64,000 nt of DNA from Prochlorococcus sp. scB243_495K23 (GCA_000635495.1 JFLW01000087.1:62001-126000), one strand, 5' to 3'. Positions 10,641-20,369 are shown, numbered from the stretch's first letter. The notes: generated by a model from the sequence alone, not told the origin. Numbers and translations: made by a program.

Positions 10641-13600
10641 ATGGGAGAGAGTATCAAAAGAATCGTTGGCCCATATCAAGATAGTTATTCCCCAAATGGA
10701 ATAATTGGAGAGAAAGATGCGTGTGGAGTTGGTTTCGTAGCAAATGTTGAAGGTATAGAAAGCAACTGGATCCTTAAACAATCTCTAAAGGGCCTAAACT
10801 GCATGGAGCACAGAGGAGGTTGTGGAGGAGATAGTGACTCAGGAGATGGAGCAGGCATTTTATGTTCAATTCCATGGGGATATCTAGAAGAGAAAATTAA
10901 TCTAAAAAATACTCAAGAATTTAATAGAGGTTTAGGCATGGTCTTTATGCCTAATAAAATAAAAAAAATTGAAATATGTAAATCAATATGTGATGAAGAA
11001 GCAGAAAAATTAAAAGTCAACAAAACATATTGGAGAACAGTACCTGTTAATTATGAAATCTTAGGTCCTTTAGCTAAAGCAAATGCTCCATTTATCTGTC
11101 AGTGGATTTTATATATAGATAAAAAAGATCATAAGGATGTTGAAAGGCTTTTATTTCAATTAAGGAAAAGAATTGAGAAAAAAATAAGAGAAACTTTCAA
11201 AAACGATGTTAGAGATTGTGAATTTTATTTTGCCTCACTAAGTTCTCAAACAGTTGTTTATAAAGGTATGGTTCGCTCTGAAATATTATCCGAATTTTAT
11301 CAAGATCTAAAAGAAGAGAGTTTTAAAGTTTCATTTTCTGTTTATCATCGTAGATTTAGTACTAATACACTTCCAAAATGGCCACTAGCTCAGCCCATGA
11401 GATTTTTGGGTCATAATGGTGAAATAAATACTCTCTTAGGCAATATTAATTGGGCTAAAGCTTCAGAAACACATATAGATGATTTTTGGGGAGAGTTATC
11501 TAATGAAATTAAGCCCATTGTAGATGTAAACAAAAGTGATTCATCAAATCTTGATGCAACCCTTGAAATCAATATTCGTTCAGGTCAGCCCATTACTGAC
11601 TCATTATTAAAACTCGTTCCTGAAGCATTTCGAGATCAACCAGAACTTGAGGAGAGAGAGTATATAAAGGCTTTTTATGAATATTCTGCAAGCCTACAAG
11701 AAGCTTGGGATGGTCCAGCACTCCTTGTATTTGCTGATGGAAATTTTGTCGGAGCAACGCTTGATAGAAATGGCCTAAGACCAGCAAGATATTCAATCAC
11801 AAGTGATGGTTTTGTAATCATGGGCTCTGAGACAGGAGTAGTAGATCTTGAAGAAGAAAGAGTAATAGAAAAAGGTCGATTAGGACCGGGACAAATGTTG
11901 GCAGTTGATTTTCATCAGCATAGAATCCTAAGAAATTGGGAAGTAAAATCTGAAGCCGCTCAAAGGCATGATTATAAAAATCTTCTCAGTAATAGAACTA
12001 TAAAAATTGAAAATAATGAATGGGTTAAAGACTGCAAACTAAAAGACCTTGAGTTGTTGCAACAACAAACTGCATACGGGTTTTCAGCGGAAGATAATGA
12101 CCTTATCTTAGACTCAATGGCTTCATTAGCTAAAGAGCCTACTTATTGCATGGGCGACGACATCCCATTAGCAGTTCTTTCATCTAAGCCACATATTTTA
12201 TACGACTACTTTAAGCAAAGATTTGCGCAAGTTACTAATCCTCCTATTGACCCTCTGAGAGAAAAACTTGTAATGAGTTTAGAGATGCATCTAGGAGAAA
12301 GATGTACACCGTTTGAAATTAAAGACGCTAAACCTTTTATACATTTACAAAGTCCGATTCTTAACGAGGAAGAACTAATTTCCATCAAAAAATCAAAAAT
12401 TAAATCTCAGACAATTTCAAGTTTGTTTGATTTAGAGGAAGGTATTCAAGGCTTAGAGAACCAATTAAAACTTATCTGTAAACAGAGTGAGCTAGCTATA
12501 AAAGAAGGTTGCTCTTTAATTATCATTTCTGATAAGGGAATTAATCCTAAAAAGACTTTCATACCCCCTTTACTTGCTGTTGGAGCAATTCATCATTATC
12601 TTCTTAAAAAAGAAATCAGGCTAAAAGCTTCTCTAATAATTGAGACCGGTCAATGTTGGAGCACACATCATTTAGCTTGTTTAATTGGATATGGAGCAAG
12701 TGCAGTTTGCCCTTGGTTGACTTTCGAAGCAGGTAGACACTGGTTAAAACATCCAAAAACACAAAAGCTCATTGATAGCAAAAAAATAAATCCATTATCA
12801 ATAGTTGATGTTCAAGAAAATATCAAAAAAGCTCTAGAAGACGGTCTAAGAAAAATTCTCTCAAAAATAGGTATCTCACTTTTATCTAGTTACCATGGTG
12901 CACAAATTTTTGAAGCTGTAGGCCTTGGATCTGACTTAATAAAAATTGCTTTTGATGGCACAACAAGTCGTATCGCTGGCATAACATTAAAAGAATTAAC
13001 TAATGAAACACTTTCAATACATACGAAAGCCTATCCAGAGATCGATTTAAAAAAATTAGAATTTTTAGGATTTGTACAATTTAGAAATAATGGAGAATAT
13101 CATTCCAATAACCCAGAAATGTCCAAAGTTTTACATTCGGCGGTAAAACAAGGGCCAGGATACGATCATTTTGAAACTTACAAAAAACTTATTAGTAATA
13201 GACCGACAACATCTCTTAGAGATTTACTAACAATTAATTCAAAAAGAAAAAGTATTCCATTAGAGGCAGTTGAAAGTGTTGAATCAATTTGCAAAAGGTT
13301 CTGTACTGGAGGAATGAGTTTAGGTGCTTTATCCAGAGAAGCGCATGAAGTTTTAGCAGTTGCAATGAATAGAATTGGTGGAAAAAGTAATAGTGGAGAA
13401 GGTGGAGAAGATCCAGCTCGTTTTAATGTTTTAAATGATATCGATGAAAATACTCAATCAGCGACTTTGCCATTTATTAAAGGCTTAAAGAATGGAGACA
13501 CCGCATGCTCCGCTATTAAACAAATAGCATCAGGAAGATTTGGAGTTACACCTGAATATCTAAGAAGTGGTAAACAACTCGAAATTAAAATGGCTCAAGG

Positions 13601-15212
13601 TGCAAAACCCGGAGAGGGGGGACAATTACCTGGTCCAAAAGTTGATTCTTACATTGCAAAACTAAGAAATAGTAAACCTGGAGTAGCTTTAATATCTCCT
13701 CCCCCGCATCATGATATTTATTCAATTGAAGACTTAGCTCAACTTATCCACGACTTACACCAAGTTCATCCAAAAGCGAAAGTAAGCGTTAAACTAGTCT
13801 CTGAAATTGGTATAGGCACTATTGCTGCTGGAGTAAGCAAAGCTAATGCGGATGTAATTCAAATATCAGGCCATGACGGAGGTACAGGTGCTTCACCCCT
13901 GAGTTCTATTAAACATGCAGGTTTGCCATGGGAACTTGGTGTCGCTGAGGTTCATAAATCTCTCTTAGAGAATAACTTACGCGAAAGAGTAATTTTGAGA
14001 ACTGATGGAGGTCTTAAAACAGGCTGGGACGTAGTTATTGCAGCTTTACTAGGTGCTGAAGAATATGGTTTTGGTTCTGTAGCGATGATTGCTGAAGGAT
14101 GCATAATGGCTCGGGTTTGTCATACAAACAAGTGTCCTGTTGGAGTTGCTACTCAAAAAGAAGAATTAAGAAAAAGATTTAAAGGTATTCCAGAAAATGT
14201 AGTCAATTTTTTCTTGTATATTGCTGAAGAAGTAAGACAGATAATGAGTAGTATCGGTGTTTCTAATATGGAAGAACTGATTGGTAATCAAGAATTTCTT
14301 TCTGCAAGAAATATCGATCTTCCAAAAACTTCTAATATTGATCTTTCTTCTTTAGTAAATGAACACTTAACCCCTGACAGATCATGGTTACAACATTTAA
14401 AAACTGCCCATAGTAATGGTTTTGTATTAGAAGACGAGTTTTTGTCTGATACTAAATTTATAGATTCAATTAAAAATCACGAAATATTAACCAAAGAAAT
14501 TGAGATAAAAAATACAGATAGAAGTGTTTGTGCGAAAATATCAGGCGAAATCGCAGAACTTCACGGCAACACTGGCTTCAATGGCGAACTCAACTTAAAT
14601 TTCAAAGGATATGCAGGACAAAGCTTTGGTGCCTTTTTATTGAAGGGAATGAATGTTCAATTAATCGGAGAAGCTAATGATTATGTTTGTAAAGGAATGA
14701 ATGGAGGAATACTCACAATAATTCCACCAAAAATAAGTGAAATCTCCTCCGAACAAGTCATCCTAGGAAATACTTGTCTTTATGGAGCAACGGGTGGAAA
14801 ATTATTTGCATTAGGAAAATCGGGAGAAAGATTTGCGGTTAGAAATAGTGGTGCTACAGCGGTAACAGAAGGAGCAGGTGATCATTGTTGTGAATACATG
14901 ACTGGTGGGAAAGTAGTTATTCTAGGTTCCACAGGAAGGAATATTGGTGCGGGCATGACTGGTGGAATAGCTTTTATAATCGATGAAAATAAAGATTTAA
15001 GTAATAAAGTAAATAAAGAAATAGTAAGCATTCATCAAATAACTTCATCAAAGCAGGAAAATATCTTATTGGAAATTATTAGAGAATATCAAGCAAAAAC
15101 AAATAGCTTAAAGGCTGCCAAAATAATTGAAAACTGGTCTCATTTTAAGAGTACTTTCAAATTGATTGTTCCCCCAAGCGAAGAAGAGATGCTTGGTATA
15201 AAAACAATGTAA
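10641..15212 (+). CDS. gltB: Glutamate synthase large subunit, probably ferredoxin-dependent
   Basis: Central enzyme of ammonium assimilation: glutamine plus 2-oxoglutarate gives two glutamate. At 1523 residues it has an Ntn glutaminase domain whose catalytic Cys28 (KDACGVGF) would be exposed after removal of a short propeptide. A central domain follows, then the FMN-binding synthase domain (GGMSLGALSREAHE, SGHDGGTGASPLSS), the 3Fe-4S cysteine cluster in ARVCHTNKCPVGVATQ, and the C-terminal beta-helix (GEIAELHGNTG, GGKVVILGSTGRNIGAGMTGG). No small NADPH subunit gene lies nearby, which together with the cyanobacterial context favours the ferredoxin-dependent type (often named glsF). A YciI-like gene starts at the next base after its stop. 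Confidence 0.95.
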   Translation: MGESIKRIVGPYQDSYSPNGIIGEKDACGVGFVANVEGIESNWILKQSLKGLNCMEHRGGCGGDSDSGDGAGILCSIPWGYLEEKINLKNTQEFNRGLGMVFMPNKIKKIEICKSICDEEAEKLKVNKTYWRTVPVNYEILGPLAKANAPFICQWILYIDKKDHKDVERLLFQLRKRIEKKIRETFKNDVRDCEFYFASLSSQTVVYKGMVRSEILSEFYQDLKEESFKVSFSVYHRRFSTNTLPKWPLAQPMRFLGHNGEINTLLGNINWAKASETHIDDFWGELSNEIKPIVDVNKSDSSNLDATLEINIRSGQPITDSLLKLVPEAFRDQPELEEREYIKAFYEYSASLQEAWDGPALLVFADGNFVGATLDRNGLRPARYSITSDGFVIMGSETGVVDLEEERVIEKGRLGPGQMLAVDFHQHRILRNWEVKSEAAQRHDYKNLLSNRTIKIENNEWVKDCKLKDLELLQQQTAYGFSAEDNDLILDSMASLAKEPTYCMGDDIPLAVLSSKPHILYDYFKQRFAQVTNPPIDPLREKLVMSLEMHLGERCTPFEIKDAKPFIHLQSPILNEEELISIKKSKIKSQTISSLFDLEEGIQGLENQLKLICKQSELAIKEGCSLIIISDKGINPKKTFIPPLLAVGAIHHYLLKKEIRLKASLIIETGQCWSTHHLACLIGYGASAVCPWLTFEAGRHWLKHPKTQKLIDSKKINPLSIVDVQENIKKALEDGLRKILSKIGISLLSSYHGAQIFEAVGLGSDLIKIAFDGTTSRIAGITLKELTNETLSIHTKAYPEIDLKKLEFLGFVQFRNNGEYHSNNPEMSKVLHSAVKQGPGYDHFETYKKLISNRPTTSLRDLLTINSKRKSIPLEAVESVESICKRFCTGGMSLGALSREAHEVLAVAMNRIGGKSNSGEGGEDPARFNVLNDIDENTQSATLPFIKGLKNGDTACSAIKQIASGRFGVTPEYLRSGKQLEIKMAQGAKPGEGGQLPGPKVDSYIAKLRNSKPGVALISPPPHHDIYSIEDLAQLIHDLHQVHPKAKVSVKLVSEIGIGTIAAGVSKANADVIQISGHDGGTGASPLSSIKHAGLPWELGVAEVHKSLLENNLRERVILRTDGGLKTGWDVVIAALLGAEEYGFGSVAMIAEGCIMARVCHTNKCPVGVATQKEELRKRFKGIPENVVNFFLYIAEEVRQIMSSIGVSNMEELIGNQEFLSARNIDLPKTSNIDLSSLVNEHLTPDRSWLQHLKTAHSNGFVLEDEFLSDTKFIDSIKNHEILTKEIEIKNTDRSVCAKISGEIAELHGNTGFNGELNLNFKGYAGQSFGAFLLKGMNVQLIGEANDYVCKGMNGGILTIIPPKISEISSEQVILGNTCLYGATGGKLFALGKSGERFAVRNSGATAVTEGAGDHCCEYMTGGKVVILGSTGRNIGAGMTGGIAFIIDENKDLSNKVNKEIVSIHQITSSKQENILLEIIREYQAKTNSLKAAKIIENWSHFKSTFKLIVPPSEEEMLGIKTM

Positions 15213-15506
15213 ATGCCTTTCTTTGTAAAAACTGAAATTATAAAAAAAGAATACTTAATCAATAATTATTTAAAAAGAAAAATAATTAACGAACATATTG
15301 ATTGGGTAAAAAAATTAAAAAAAGAGGGAATTAATATAAAAAGTGGCTTTTTGGTAGATGAGTTAAATAGGCCAGGTGACGGCGGATTACTTATTCTTGA
15401 GATGAATAATTATAGAAATGCACTAAAAATAATTAAGAATGATCCAATGATTAGAAATGATCTAGTTGAATGGAAATTAAATGAGTGGGTAGATCCAAAT
15501 AAATAA
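15213..15506 (+). CDS. YciI-like small protein
   Basis: A 97-residue protein that looks like a YCII / dimeric alpha-beta barrel domain. It has an N-terminal strand (PFFVKTEIIKK), a helix (EHIDWVKKLKKEG), a GFLVDE strand, a GGLLILE strand and the end DLVEWKLNEW. Its ATG follows the glutamate synthase stop with no gap, so translation is probably coupled. The family has no agreed biochemical role, and a link to nitrogen metabolism is only positional. It ends 6 bp from the convergent lipA. Confidence 0.65.
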   Translation: MPFFVKTEIIKKEYLINNYLKRKIINEHIDWVKKLKKEGINIKSGFLVDELNRPGDGGLLILEMNNYRNALKIIKNDPMIRNDLVEWKLNEWVDPNK

Positions 15507-15512
15507 ATATAA

Positions 15513-16406
15513 CTATCTTGGATACTTTTTCATAAGTTTTTGAATCTCTTCAGCATGGTAGCTACTACGAGTTAAAGGAGAACTAACTACTTGCATGAAG
15601 TTTAAATCTTTTTCCCCGAACGCTTTAAAGTAGTTAAATTTTGAAGGACTTACAAATCTTTTAACAGGTAAATGATTAGGACCAGGAGATAAATATTGGC
15701 CAATAGTAACAATATCAACGAAATTACTTTTTAAATCCTTAAGCAGACTTAAGACCTCCTCGTCTTTTTCCCCTAAACCAAGCATGAAGCCTGACTTTGT
15801 ATAAATTTTGGGAGAATAGTCTCTGGTTCTTTTTAGCAACTCAAGAGTTCTTTCATATTTACCCTGAGGTCTTACTTTTTTATATAGCGAAGGCACAGTC
15901 TCAATATTATGGTTTAAAACGTTTGGATTTGAATCAAGAACTTTTTCAAGAGCTTTCCAGTTGCCACAAAAATCAGGAATTAAAAGCTCAATAGTAGTTT
16001 CAGGAGATTTTTCTCTTATATGATGAACACATTGAAAAAATTGAGATGCGCCACCATCCTCAAGATCGTCTCTATTAACTGATGTGATTACAACATGCTT
16101 AAGCTTCATTCTAAAAACGGCTTCGGCTAGACGATATGGTTCAGTTGGGTCTAAGTCTCTCTTAGATCTATCAAAATCAATATCGCAATATGGACATGCC
16201 CTAGTGCAACCAGGTCCCATTATGAGGAAAGTTGCAGTTCCACTAGCAAAACATTCGCCAATATTTGGACAGCTTGCTTCTTGACATACAGTATTAAGAT
16301 TTAAATCATTTAATAAATTTGCAATATTACCAATTCGCTCAACTTGTGGAGCTTTGACCCTTAACCATTCAGGTTTTGAAATTAAACTATTGGGATTATT
16401 AGTCAC
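15513..16406 (-). CDS. lipA: Lipoyl synthase
   Basis: Radical-SAM enzyme that inserts two sulfurs into octanoyl groups on lipoyl domains. Two [4Fe-4S] clusters are visible. The auxiliary cluster cysteines are in [13 protein letters not shown], and the radical-SAM CxxxCxxC is in [11 protein letters not shown]. The GLGEKDEEV and [15 protein letters not shown] motifs and the C-terminal SSYHAEE are as expected. At 297 residues it is full length. Confidence 0.97.
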   Translation of the reverse strand: MTNNPNSLISKPEWLRVKAPQVERIGNIANLLNDLNLNTVCQEASCPNIGECFASGTATFLIMGPGCTRACPYCDIDFDRSKRDLDPTEPYRLAEAVFRMKLKHVVITSVNRDDLEDGGASQFFQCVHHIREKSPETTIELLIPDFCGNWKALEKVLDSNPNVLNHNIETVPSLYKKVRPQGKYERTLELLKRTRDYSPKIYTKSGFMLGLGEKDEEVLSLLKDLKSNFVDIVTIGQYLSPGPNHLPVKRFVSPSKFNYFKAFGEKDLNFMQVVSSPLTRSSYHAEEIQKLMKKYPR

Positions 16407-16697
16407 ATTAAACTTTCTTGACCTGTAATTTTATTTTACTAAAAACAAGATGAATTAACTATTTATAATTTCAAAGACGAAGCTGATTCAACAGAAGTAA
16501 ATAAAAAAATGAATTCAATTAATCCTTCTGCAATTTAGAAAATCTTAATAAATTTACTAGTTACAGAACGCTCTTGTTTTATTAACTAAAATTGAATCAG
16601 ATTTCATAATGTTATTTTTAATATAGATATCAGAACATACTGATTTTAAAAATATAGATTAGAAGTTTGTAATAATAACACTATTTTGTACTAAAAA
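16407..16697. other. Gene-free spacer, 290 bp
   Basis: The spacer lies between divergent lipA and the recombinase gene and is very AT-rich. On the plus strand an open stretch of about 31 codons ends in TAG near 16540 (…YNFKDEADSTEVNKKMNS…), but it has no good start codon, so I treat it as chance or a remnant. No hairpin with a T-run or tRNA-like fold is evident. Confidence 0.4.
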
Positions 16698-17372
16698 GTG
16701 TTTTTTTTATTATTTTTTGATACAGTAAAAAATATATGTAATAAAACATTGACTTTTAAATTTAAAAGAAAAAGTATTTTATTATCGGAAAAAAATAAAG
16801 ACTCTAAAGCAATAGGTTATGCTAGAGCCACTCATAACGAATATGAATATTTAGAAGAGCAAATAAAAATTTTGAAGGAAGAGGGTTGCATTTTAGTGTT
16901 CTCTGAATTTATAAGTTTAGATGAAGAAATCAAACCCCAACTCAATAATGCTATAAATTCTTTATCAAAAGGCGATCAATTAATAATAACTCAGCTTGAT
17001 CGAGCATTTAAAAATAAAAAAGAATGCTTGATAACAATAAATAAACTTATTAATAAGGATATTCAATTGCGAACTTTGACTGGTTTTTTTGCTGCTGATG
17101 AATCTTCTAATACAAATTCTTCAATTTTTAAGATTTTATATGAATTAGATAATTTAGAAGACAAAAGTTTAGGTGAAAGAAAAAAAGAACAGCTATTACG
17201 CAGAAAATTATCTGGAAATAATTTGGGAGGCAGACCCAAAATAAGTCCTTTAAAAGAATCTTTAGTAATCAGATTGCGTAATGAAGGATATTCATATCGA
17301 TCAATCAGATCACAAACAGGAATTGCATTATCAACAATAAGAAGAGTGATTTTGGAAGGAGAATTAACATAA
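16698..17372 (+). CDS. Serine recombinase / resolvase-like protein, catalytic Ser replaced
   Basis: Resembles small resolvases and invertases: an N-terminal catalytic domain (about residues 38-165), then a C-terminal helix-turn-helix (about 180-215, GRPKISPLKESLVIRL…YSYRSIRSQTGIALSTIRRVI). The first motif reads GYARAT where active members have GYARVS, so Thr45 occupies the position of the nucleophilic Ser. The QLDRAFKN block keeps one of the usual arginines of LDRLGR. The start is uncertain: GTG at 16698 gives a hydrophobic leader unlike the family, there is no in-frame ATG, and an in-frame TTG lies near 16750. It may be a domesticated DNA-binding protein rather than an active recombinase. 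A 70-residue gene follows after 1 bp. Confidence 0.75.
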   Translation: MFFLLFFDTVKNICNKTLTFKFKRKSILLSEKNKDSKAIGYARATHNEYEYLEEQIKILKEEGCILVFSEFISLDEEIKPQLNNAINSLSKGDQLIITQLDRAFKNKKECLITINKLINKDIQLRTLTGFFAADESSNTNSSIFKILYELDNLEDKSLGERKKEQLLRRKLSGNNLGGRPKISPLKESLVIRLRNEGYSYRSIRSQTGIALSTIRRVILEGELT

Positions 17373-17373
17373 A

Positions 17374-17586
17374 ATGAAGAGGAAAGAAATTGAAGATTTA
17401 ATTAAAGAAAATTTCAAAGATACAGCGTTGCGTATTGATGAATTAGATAATGAAGATACAAAAAGTTTGTTAGCTGAATATAGAGAATGGATTATGAATG
17501 ATTTAGATTTTGAAGAAGTAATGATGTTACCTTATGAAGCATATACTGACAAATTAGATCGTAATTACTTAGACGATTTACTTTAG
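17374..17586 (+). CDS. Small acidic conserved-type protein, unknown function
   Basis: I do not recognise this 70-residue protein beyond a likely conserved picocyanobacterial family. It is acidic and predicted helical (KRKEIEDLIKENFKD, SLLAEYREWIMNDLDFEE), with no Cys, signal peptide or membrane segment. It starts 1 bp after the recombinase stop, so the two are probably translated from one mRNA. The convergent serine hydrolase gene ends 2 bp away. Confidence 0.6.
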   Translation: MKRKEIEDLIKENFKDTALRIDELDNEDTKSLLAEYREWIMNDLDFEEVMMLPYEAYTDKLDRNYLDDLL

Positions 17587-17588
17587 TC

Positions 17589-18491
17589 TTAAGTAAGATA
17601 TCTTTTATTAAATTCAAATACTTCTTTTGATATTGATGGTAAGAAGGAAGTATCTTTGGAATATTTTTCTCCATCACAAAAAACAACTAATAAAGTATGG
17701 AGATATCGACTATTAGTCCACCAAGCAGCATCATGTCTAACTTCAGACATTAAGCCTGCTTTGCTCCAAAGATTAATGCTTTCTGGTAATCCTGCACCCA
17801 AAAAACCATCTATTTGATTAAGAGAATCGTTTTTAAGAACAAGTTTATTTAAATTTCTTTTTAAAAAACTTCGTAAATTTAAATCATTTTTTTGATAATT
17901 AATATGAATCATAATTTCCTCCAAAACCCTTGCAGCCGAATCAGAATTCATAGCGTTTCTATTTTTATTATCATATCCATAAAATTCTTTTTCACGACCA
18001 AATGGTCCATCATCCCAGGTCTTCTGACAGCAATTTATACCCCTCAATTCCTCCCAATGTAAATCATGTAGCCAATCGTTTATTATACTTCTTTGATATT
18101 TCCAATTTTCCCATAATTCGCCCTCAATACAAGGTCCACTTGTTGTTCCAGTAAGTAAATCAATTAAGAAGCTTGTTGCATTATTACTCGAGAAAGATAA
18201 CATTTTCCTTACAGCATCAATAATTTCATCTGATAATAATAAACTTCCTTTTTTAATCCAATAATATGCAGCAAGGCCATAAACCAACTTAACTATGCTG
18301 GCAGGGTAAACCATTTTTGTATTATTAATACCAGTTCCAAAACCTTTAAATACGCTTTTATTTTCACTTTTATAATTAATCCAAGTTATGGCAATATCTT
18401 CTCTTGAAAAATCTTTACTATAAGAGCATACTCTCCTTAAAATATCATTTAAGGCTAGACCCATCTCTTTACTTGAATAGTAAAAGGACAT
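17589..18491 (-). CDS. Serine hydrolase, class A beta-lactamase fold
   Basis: A 300-residue penicillin-recognising type enzyme. It has the nucleophile motif S65-I-V-K68 (PASIVKL), S101-S-N103 as the SxN motif, and K244-A-G246 (WSKAGLMSEVRHDAAWW) as the KTG-equivalent. The general fold covers peptidoglycan peptidases and beta-lactamases. No signal peptide is visible at either candidate start (Met1 or Met10), so a cytoplasmic amidase-like role cannot be excluded. Its start codon lies 3 bp from that of the divergent NlpC/P60 gene, which suggests a shared cell-wall theme. The substrate is unknown. Confidence 0.8.
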   Translation of the reverse strand: MSFYYSSKEMGLALNDILRRVCSYSKDFSREDIAITWINYKSENKSVFKGFGTGINNTKMVYPASIVKLVYGLAAYYWIKKGSLLLSDEIIDAVRKMLSFSSNNATSFLIDLLTGTTSGPCIEGELWENWKYQRSIINDWLHDLHWEELRGINCCQKTWDDGPFGREKEFYGYDNKNRNAMNSDSAARVLEEIMIHINYQKNDLNLRSFLKRNLNKLVLKNDSLNQIDGFLGAGLPESINLWSKAGLMSEVRHDAAWWTNSRYLHTLLVVFCDGEKYSKDTSFLPSISKEVFEFNKRYLT

Positions 18492-18494
18492 TGT

Positions 18495-19253
18495 ATGGAA
18501 AATTATAAAAATCCTATCTCACTATTTAAACAAACTAATTTTTCAAAAACTATTTGGTGGAAATTAAAAGTTAATATTTCGGGATATCAAAATGAAAAAG
18601 AAGATAAATTAGTTACTGAAATATTTAAAAATAGAATTTTTAGGCTTATTTATCCAAATATTTATCAAAAGAACCATAAATTTTCAAGAATACTAGTTCA
18701 ACTATATGAAGATGGTTACGTCTGTTGGATAAATTTAGATGGATTAATTATTGAGAAATACAAATTCAAAAAAAATAACAGTTTAGAAAATGAGCACTTC
18801 TTTATAAAAGATAAAGTTAACTCAATTTTAAAATGGATCAAGGATCAATCTGAGTTAAATAATGAATATCTTTGGGGAGGTACATTAGGACCCAATTTTG
18901 ATTGTTCTGGATTAATTCAGACTGCTTTTTTAAAGCATCAAATTTATATACCTCGAGACTCTTTTCAAATAAAAAGTTTTTGTAAGCACCTTTTTTATTA
19001 CAAAGAATCGTATGCGGCTCTACGACCTGGCGATCTTTTATTTTTTGGAAATGAAGAAAAATGTGATCATATTGGAATCTACAAAGGAGAAGGATTCTAT
19101 TACCATAGCTCTGGAATGGATTTTGGCAGAAATGGAATAGGATTAGATACCCTAAGGGTATCTAATGATAAAATCTCATTGCATTATAAATCTAAACTTA
19201 TTTCGGCAGGAAGAGTAGTTAGAAATTATAGATGGGATCGCACTATACGTTAA
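18495..19253 (+). CDS. NlpC/P60 family cysteine peptidase
   Basis: Predicted peptidoglycan endopeptidase cutting gamma-D-Glu to diamino-acid links. The C-terminal NlpC/P60 domain (about 108-245) has the catalytic Cys137 in FDCSGL and His192 in CDHIGIY, with His204 (YYHSSG) as the likely third residue. PRDSFQ and LRPGDLLFF match family strands. The N-terminal part (about 25-95) resembles the SH3-like domain that precedes the catalytic domain in cyanobacterial members. No clear signal peptide is visible. The start lies 3 bp from the divergent serine hydrolase start, so at least one promoter must be inside coding sequence or a start is misplaced. Confidence 0.87.
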   Translation: MENYKNPISLFKQTNFSKTIWWKLKVNISGYQNEKEDKLVTEIFKNRIFRLIYPNIYQKNHKFSRILVQLYEDGYVCWINLDGLIIEKYKFKKNNSLENEHFFIKDKVNSILKWIKDQSELNNEYLWGGTLGPNFDCSGLIQTAFLKHQIYIPRDSFQIKSFCKHLFYYKESYAALRPGDLLFFGNEEKCDHIGIYKGEGFYYHSSGMDFGRNGIGLDTLRVSNDKISLHYKSKLISAGRVVRNYRWDRTIR

Positions 19254-19317
19254 TTAATAGAGCTCACCTTAAAATTTTAAATTAAATTAAAATATTACTT
19301 ATTCTTTTATTTAGAAA

Positions 19318-19917
19318 TTAACCAGCTGTCCAAATATTTTTAATAATTGGCATTATTGTATCTAAGTGTAATGTTCCAACAAGTAGCCAAGCAAAAACTG
19401 CTCCTCCACAGCCTCCTAACCAAAATCCACTTGTGAAATCAGCCCAACCAGCTCTTGTGAATAAGTCCTTTGGCGGATTGTTAACAGTCGCATCTGGAGG
19501 TTGAACATTAGGTGCTTTACCGGGTGCATTATAAAGAACTAAAAGTGCTGTCAAAATATGAACAGCTCCAATAGCCGCAAGAAGTCCAGCAGTTAGCGCA
19601 AATTCAGAATTTCTTAATGGGCCAGTCATAGTGAAAGGACCGTATAGGAGATACCCAAAAGCTGCTCCAGTTTCTAAGCCTCTAAAATTGGGAGAAATAC
19701 CTTCTCTATAAAAAGGCAAATTATTTATAAAAGCTTTTGTAAAATAGCCACTATTAACTGGGGTAGCTAAATTACCAACACATGGATCAGCAACTGTTTT
19801 TACTGCCCATTGTTCTGCAACACCAATATCATTTGGTTGTACAGAATTATCTATGTATTTCTCATCAAACTTAATTGAACTTGTTGATTCTGAGAATGAT
19901 TTTTGAAAGTCGCTCAT
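19318..19917 (-). CDS. psaL: Photosystem I subunit XI
   Basis: Integral PSI subunit that mediates trimer contacts in cyanobacteria. The 199-residue protein shows [38 protein letters not shown], followed by three membrane segments ([20 protein letters not shown] and two later ones, ending in a Gly-rich helix [18 protein letters not shown]). The N-terminus is longer than in many freshwater homologs. It follows psaI in the same orientation with a 27-bp gap, so the two form an operon. Confidence 0.96.
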   Translation of the reverse strand: MSDFQKSFSESTSSIKFDEKYIDNSVQPNDIGVAEQWAVKTVADPCVGNLATPVNSGYFTKAFINNLPFYREGISPNFRGLETGAAFGYLLYGPFTMTGPLRNSEFALTAGLLAAIGAVHILTALLVLYNAPGKAPNVQPPDATVNNPPKDLFTRAGWADFTSGFWLGGCGGAVFAWLLVGTLHLDTIMPIIKNIWTAG

Positions 19918-19944
19918 TTTTTTAATAGTTTAGTGTTTAATAAT

Positions 19945-20058
19945 TTATTCAGTTGCTGTAATAAATCTTCCAATCAATACGATAAAAACAGCAGGCATTG
20001 CTATACCAATTAATGGAACAAAAATTGAGGGTAGGAGGCTTGGTAAATCAGATGGCAT
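19945..20058 (-). CDS. psaI: Photosystem I subunit VIII
   Basis: A 37-residue single-pass membrane protein translated from the minus strand. It begins MPSDLPSLLPSIFVPLIGIA and ends GRFITATE. The LPSIFVPL…GIAMPA pattern is the PsaI signature. It neighbours PsaL in the complex and stabilises it. It lies directly upstream of psaL, as in other cyanobacteria, and is easily missed because of its size. Confidence 0.93.
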   Translation of the reverse strand: MPSDLPSLLPSIFVPLIGIAMPAVFIVLIGRFITATE

Positions 20059-20150
20059 AGTTCTTTAAACATCTTTAAACACTTTAGTATTTATCTGCGA
20101 AATAGTGTTAATTTTATTACTTGATGATATAAAAATTATTAACTTTTTAC

Positions 20151-20369
20151 ATGTTAAATTTTTTCGCAATTGTACTTATTATTTTTATAGGAATATTACT
20201 TCTAGTTTTAAAAAAAAGAAGTTTTAGAAAGTTTATAAATAAAGGCAAATTACATTCCGTTAAATTAAAAAAAAATAGAAAAAATAATAATAAATATCTA
20301 TCTAATAAAAAAAGTTTTTCATACAATCACGAAACAAAAAAGTACTCATTATTCTATAAAAATTCTTAA
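20151..20369 (+). CDS. Small membrane protein, possibly truncated
   Basis: I do not recognise the family. A single hydrophobic helix (residues 3-20, FFAIVLIIFIGILLLVL) is followed by a very basic tail rich in Lys and Asn, giving an N-out or N-anchored type topology. The reading frame is closed by a TAA at 20367, but the same frame then stays open for 63 more codons with HEAT-like sequence (see the next entry). The 72-residue product may therefore be the front half of a longer protein broken by one stop codon. Confidence 0.5.
   Translation: MLNFFAIVLIIFIGILLLVLKKRSFRKFINKGKLHSVKLKKNRKNNNKYLSNKKSFSYNHETKKYSLFYKNS

Noticed and set aside
16440-16541. 31-codon open stretch between lipA and the recombinase
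   Set aside because: There is no plausible start codon and no recognised family; in AT-rich DNA this length is easily chance.
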